Shown: one piece after another, positions 61,534-64,000 of the stretch
Layout: each line of letters opens with the position of its first letter
Position numbering within the stretch: position 1 is the stretch's first letter
Source of the DNA: Pseudomonas xantholysinigenes
GTDB taxonomy: Bacteria; Pseudomonadota; Gammaproteobacteria; Pseudomonadales; Pseudomonadaceae
Direction of reading: 5' to 3'
Assembly (NCBI RefSeq): GCF_014268885.2
Contig: NZ_CP077095.1
Span: 3,229,501 to 3,293,500 of the forward strand
DNA length: 64,000 nucleotides
Made by a program: the position numbers and the translations under genes
The notes under the pieces: model-generated
What the model was told of the DNA's origin: nothing
Seen by the model: only the letters and a program-made list of their open reading frames with translations
Database searches by the model: none

Positions 61534-62385
61534 ATGACCACGCCAGCAACGACCAACACACAAGCTTCACCGTCCCGACCGCTAACGAACACGATCTATG
61601 CCTTGGTTTTTGCCCTGTGGATCGCTCTAGTATTGATAGCCTGTATTTACCCCGACTCCATGATCGTGATCGCTATTGGCTATACCGGCCTATTGCCCTT
61701 TCTCCTCGGTGCCATCTGGCTCTCACGTCTGAATGATCGCTACGGGATTTCCAGCAGGGTATCCAGCTGGCTCGGCAGGATCCTGATCACTTGGGCACTG
61801 TTTGGCTACGCCATCTACGCACAGAAATGGGCAGCAGCGACCATCAATGAGATTTTCCACATCGACGCCAATCATCTGGGTATCACCTACCTGGTGGTCG
61901 CAGCACTGTTTGCGCCCTTCGAGCTGTTGTACCAGGACAACATCATGGCGTACGGGCTGCTGTTGATCATTGCCGTGGGCAATTTCCAGGCGCTATGGCT
62001 GATCCTTCGACTGCTCGGCGACACTGCCCACGACAAAATACCGACCGTCAGGATCGTCATCATCAGCATTCTCACACTCATGCTGGGTGCGTTCTTTTTT
62101 ACCATCGGCAGCAACATTGCCCGCGACAAGGCCATGTTGATCAAAACCTTTGCAGTATGGGCAGACTTCAACACCAGCCATCCCTGCAGCGATGACTGGG
62201 CTCCGACGGTCGACAGCCTAGTATTTCTGGAGGGGGGCAAGGTGCTCACCTACCAGAAAAGCGCTAAAGATGAACAGTTCAAATTTCAATCATGCGACTA
62301 CAAGAAAGCCTTCCATCAGCCATCCAGTCCACTAACTGAACCCCCTGGCCATCCTCACCCAGCCGACCACACCGCCAGCTCATAG
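61534..62385 (+). CDS. Multi-pass membrane protein of unknown function
   Basis: A 283-residue protein with about five helices over residues 20-205 and a C-terminal soluble part with two cysteines (SHPCSDDW, FQSCDYKKAF). It starts 25 bases after the cyclase stop, so it may be co-transcribed. Base composition is a little less GC-rich than its neighbours. Its last 31 bases overlap the convergent VOC gene. No family is recognised. Confidence 0.7.
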   Translation: MTTPATTNTQASPSRPLTNTIYALVFALWIALVLIACIYPDSMIVIAIGYTGLLPFLLGAIWLSRLNDRYGISSRVSSWLGRILITWALFGYAIYAQKWAAATINEIFHIDANHLGITYLVVAALFAPFELLYQDNIMAYGLLLIIAVGNFQALWLILRLLGDTAHDKIPTVRIVIISILTLMLGAFFFTIGSNIARDKAMLIKTFAVWADFNTSHPCSDDWAPTVDSLVFLEGGKVLTYQKSAKDEQFKFQSCDYKKAFHQPSSPLTEPPGHPHPADHTASS

Positions 62386-62708
62386 CCATCCGGGTCGATG
62401 AAGTGAAAGCGTCGCCCACCCGGAAAGGCGAACACCGCCCGGCTGATCCGCCCCTGCGCCGCCTCGACGCGGCGCTGCGCCTCGGCCAGGTCTTCGGCAT
62501 AGAGAATCACCAACGGCCCACCTGGGCGTACCGGCTCCCCGGTGGTGAAGCCACCGGTCAAGCGGCCATCGCTGAACTCGGTGTAGCTCGGCCCGAAGTC
62601 GGTGAAGCGCCAGCCGAACACCTGGCCGTAGAACGCCTTGCTGCGGGCGATATCGGCCACGTTGAACTCGATGTTGTCGATCTGCCGGTCGTTGCCGCGC
62701 ATGCCCAT
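62355..62708 (-). CDS. VOC-superfamily (glyoxalase-like) protein
   Basis: A 117-residue protein with one beta-alpha-beta-beta-beta motif pair: IDNIEFNVADIARSKAFYGQVFGW at the start and FPGGRRFHFIDPDGYELAVWS at the end. His and Glu positions that bind metal in glyoxalase I are only partly kept. A start at 62702 is equally possible. The substrate is unknown. Confidence 0.85.
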   Translation of the reverse strand: MGMRGNDRQIDNIEFNVADIARSKAFYGQVFGWRFTDFGPSYTEFSDGRLTGGFTTGEPVRPGGPLVILYAEDLAEAQRRVEAAQGRISRAVFAFPGGRRFHFIDPDGYELAVWSAG

Positions 62709-62844
62709 GGTTGCCTCCTGGCATTGGTCTGTGGATGGTCATCCTAACCCTTGGGGCCGATGTAACAAGCCTTGTCTTAAAACTGTCACGTTACGGTCAT
62801 AGGATTGACCTCGCTCTGACATTTTCCACTCAAGGATGACTGCC

Positions 62845-63621
62845 ATGCGTCGTGTCGTGTTCAACCAAAAAGGCGGGGTCGGCAAGTCCAGCATTGCCTG
62901 CAACCTGGCCGCCGCCAGTGCAGCCGAAGGCTACCGCACCCTGCTGGTGGACCTCGACCCGCAGGCCAACGCGACCTACTACCTGACCGGCCTCAGCGGC
63001 GGCTCGATCCCGACCGGCATCGCTGATTTCTTCCGCCAGACCCTGGCGCCCAACCCGGCGGCCGGCAAGCAACACCGGGTGGCCATCACCCCAACCCGCT
63101 ACGCCAACCTGCACCTGGTCACCGCCAGCCCCGACCTGGCCGAGCTGCAGGGCAAACTGCAAAGCAAGTTCAAGATCAACAAGCTGCGCAAGTTGCTGGT
63201 GGCCCTGTCGGCCGACTACGAGCGCATCTACATCGATACACCGCCAGCGCTCGACTTCTACACGTTCAGCGCCCTGGTCGCCGCCGAACGGCTGCTGATC
63301 CCCTTCGATTGCGACAGCTTTTCGCGCCAGGCGCTGCACACGGTGATGGCCGAGGTCGAGGCACTGCGCCAGGACCACAATGCCGCGCTCACGGTCGAGG
63401 GCGTGGTGGTCAATCAGTTCGCCGGACGCACGGCGCTGCACCAGACCTTGGTCGAGCAACTGCGTAGCGAGGGCCTGCCCGTGCTGCCGGTGTACCTGAA
63501 CAGTTCGATCAAGATGCGTGAGTCCCATGAGGCGGCCGTGCCGTTGGTGCACCTGGCGCCGCGGCATCGCCTGGCCCAGGCCTTCGTCGAACTGCTGGAT
63601 GTGCTGGAGCGGGCGGCCTGA
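62845..63621 (+). CDS. Orphan ParA-family ATPase
   Basis: A 258-residue protein with the deviant Walker [18 protein letters not shown] at 6-22, Walker A' [17 protein letters not shown] and Walker [18 protein letters not shown]. The start at 62845 has AAGGATGACTGCC. There is no parB or parS-like gene beside it. It may place a chromosomally encoded cargo such as a chemotaxis cluster or an unknown complex; a plasmid origin is possible but not supported by its surroundings. Confidence 0.85.
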   Translation: MRRVVFNQKGGVGKSSIACNLAAASAAEGYRTLLVDLDPQANATYYLTGLSGGSIPTGIADFFRQTLAPNPAAGKQHRVAITPTRYANLHLVTASPDLAELQGKLQSKFKINKLRKLLVALSADYERIYIDTPPALDFYTFSALVAAERLLIPFDCDSFSRQALHTVMAEVEALRQDHNAALTVEGVVVNQFAGRTALHQTLVEQLRSEGLPVLPVYLNSSIKMRESHEAAVPLVHLAPRHRLAQAFVELLDVLERAA

Positions 63622-63698
63622 GGCCGGAGCGCAGCTGCGACAATCCACCACACCCCGCCAGTTCCCGGCCCATCCATCCGGATGGTAGATTCGCCGCC

Positions 63699-64000
63699 AT
63701 GAAAATCACCCGCCGGACACGTTCGCTGACCGCCTGGGCGCTGTATGCCAGCGTCCTGTTCAGCCTATTGCTGTGCGGCCTGCACCACGGCCAGATGGGT
63801 GGCTTGCGCCTGTCCGGCCTGGAGGGCGGCTACTGCTCGCTGGACAGCCCCCACGGCGCGGCCATCGACCTCGAAGGCGCCGGCGGCGACGCGCACATGG
63901 CCCAGCTCGACTGCCCGGTGTGCTCCTCCTTCGCCATGGCCGTGCCGCTGAGCAGCAACGGCTGGTCCTTCACCACGGCCCAGGGCCAGGCACCGTCCCC
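63699..64000 (+). CDS. DUF2946 domain protein, cut by the window end
   Basis: The first 100 residues are visible. A membrane segment follows MKITRRTRSLTAWALYASVLF, then LHHGQMGG and a CPVC pair (CPVCSSFAMA near residue 82). The start at 63699 follows GTAGATTCGCC. DUF2946 genes often stand before copper-related TonB receptors (OprC type), which would lie beyond the window. Confidence 0.7.
   Translation, partial: MKITRRTRSLTAWALYASVLFSLLLCGLHHGQMGGLRLSGLEGGYCSLDSPHGAAIDLEGAGGDAHMAQLDCPVCSSFAMAVPLSSNGWSFTTAQGQAPS

Overview
The window is a high-GC gammaproteobacterial chromosome segment, most likely from a member of the Pseudomonas putida group. The evidence is the gene content and local gene order (gluconate transporter next to a sigma-54 regulator and twin kinases, muxABC-opmB next to tpx, the D-lysine cluster amaC-dpkA-amaD, and gad/kgu/ptxS) and the scattered Pseudomonas REP palindromes. 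Species is not resolved. There is no rRNA, tRNA, CRISPR array, transposase or prophage.

Layout. 1-9.1 kb: gluconate permease, a sigma-54 response regulator with two paralogous sensor kinases split by an AT-rich spacer, a lytic transglycosylase, and a two-gene GspG/GspF remnant or mini type II system. 9.1-18.1 kb: a lone tyrosine recombinase, an NnrS protein behind an FNR-like box, a DUF1345 protein overlapping an AruH-like aminotransferase tail to tail, a MHYT-GGDEF-EAL protein, a small lipoprotein, a hydrolase and a periplasmic binding protein. 18.3-27.4 kb: the four-gene muxABC-opmB efflux operon, followed by tpx and an amino-acid permease. 30-40 kb: a D-lysine/pipecolate cluster (aminotransferase, dpkA, divergent RpiR regulator, ABC importer, FAD D-amino-acid oxidase), a 1.3 kb gene-free stretch built of repeats, and a class I glutamine amidotransferase. 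40.3-42.4 kb: AraC regulator, TauE/SafE exporter and a small secreted protein. 42.5-51.7 kb: the 2-ketogluconate loop, with the three-subunit gluconate 2-dehydrogenase, kguD-T-K-E and ptxS. 51.9-64 kb: YeeE/YedE transporter, an unusual lone P-loop ATPase, a methyltransferase, an AraC regulator divergent from a thiolase/3-hydroxyacyl-CoA dehydrogenase/TetR operon, a diguanylate cyclase, a membrane protein, a VOC protein, an orphan ParA and a truncated DUF2946 protein.

How genes work together. Gluconate enters through the permease at the left edge or is oxidised in the periplasm by the dehydrogenase to 2-ketogluconate. KguT imports 2-ketogluconate, KguK phosphorylates it and KguD reduces it to 6-phosphogluconate; PtxS palindromes sit before kguE and ptxS. 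The ABC importer probably brings in a basic D-amino acid that the AmaD-like oxidase converts to a cyclic imine, which DpkA reduces to L-pipecolate.

The best candidates for something undescribed are the solitary 517-residue P-loop ATPase (53418-54971), the roughly 590-base inverted repeat flanked by two tandem arrays (38093-38881), and the twin-kinase/one-regulator locus. Most of the rest is recognisable Pseudomonas metabolism. Family assignments come from reading motifs and remembered gene neighbourhoods; no database search was run.
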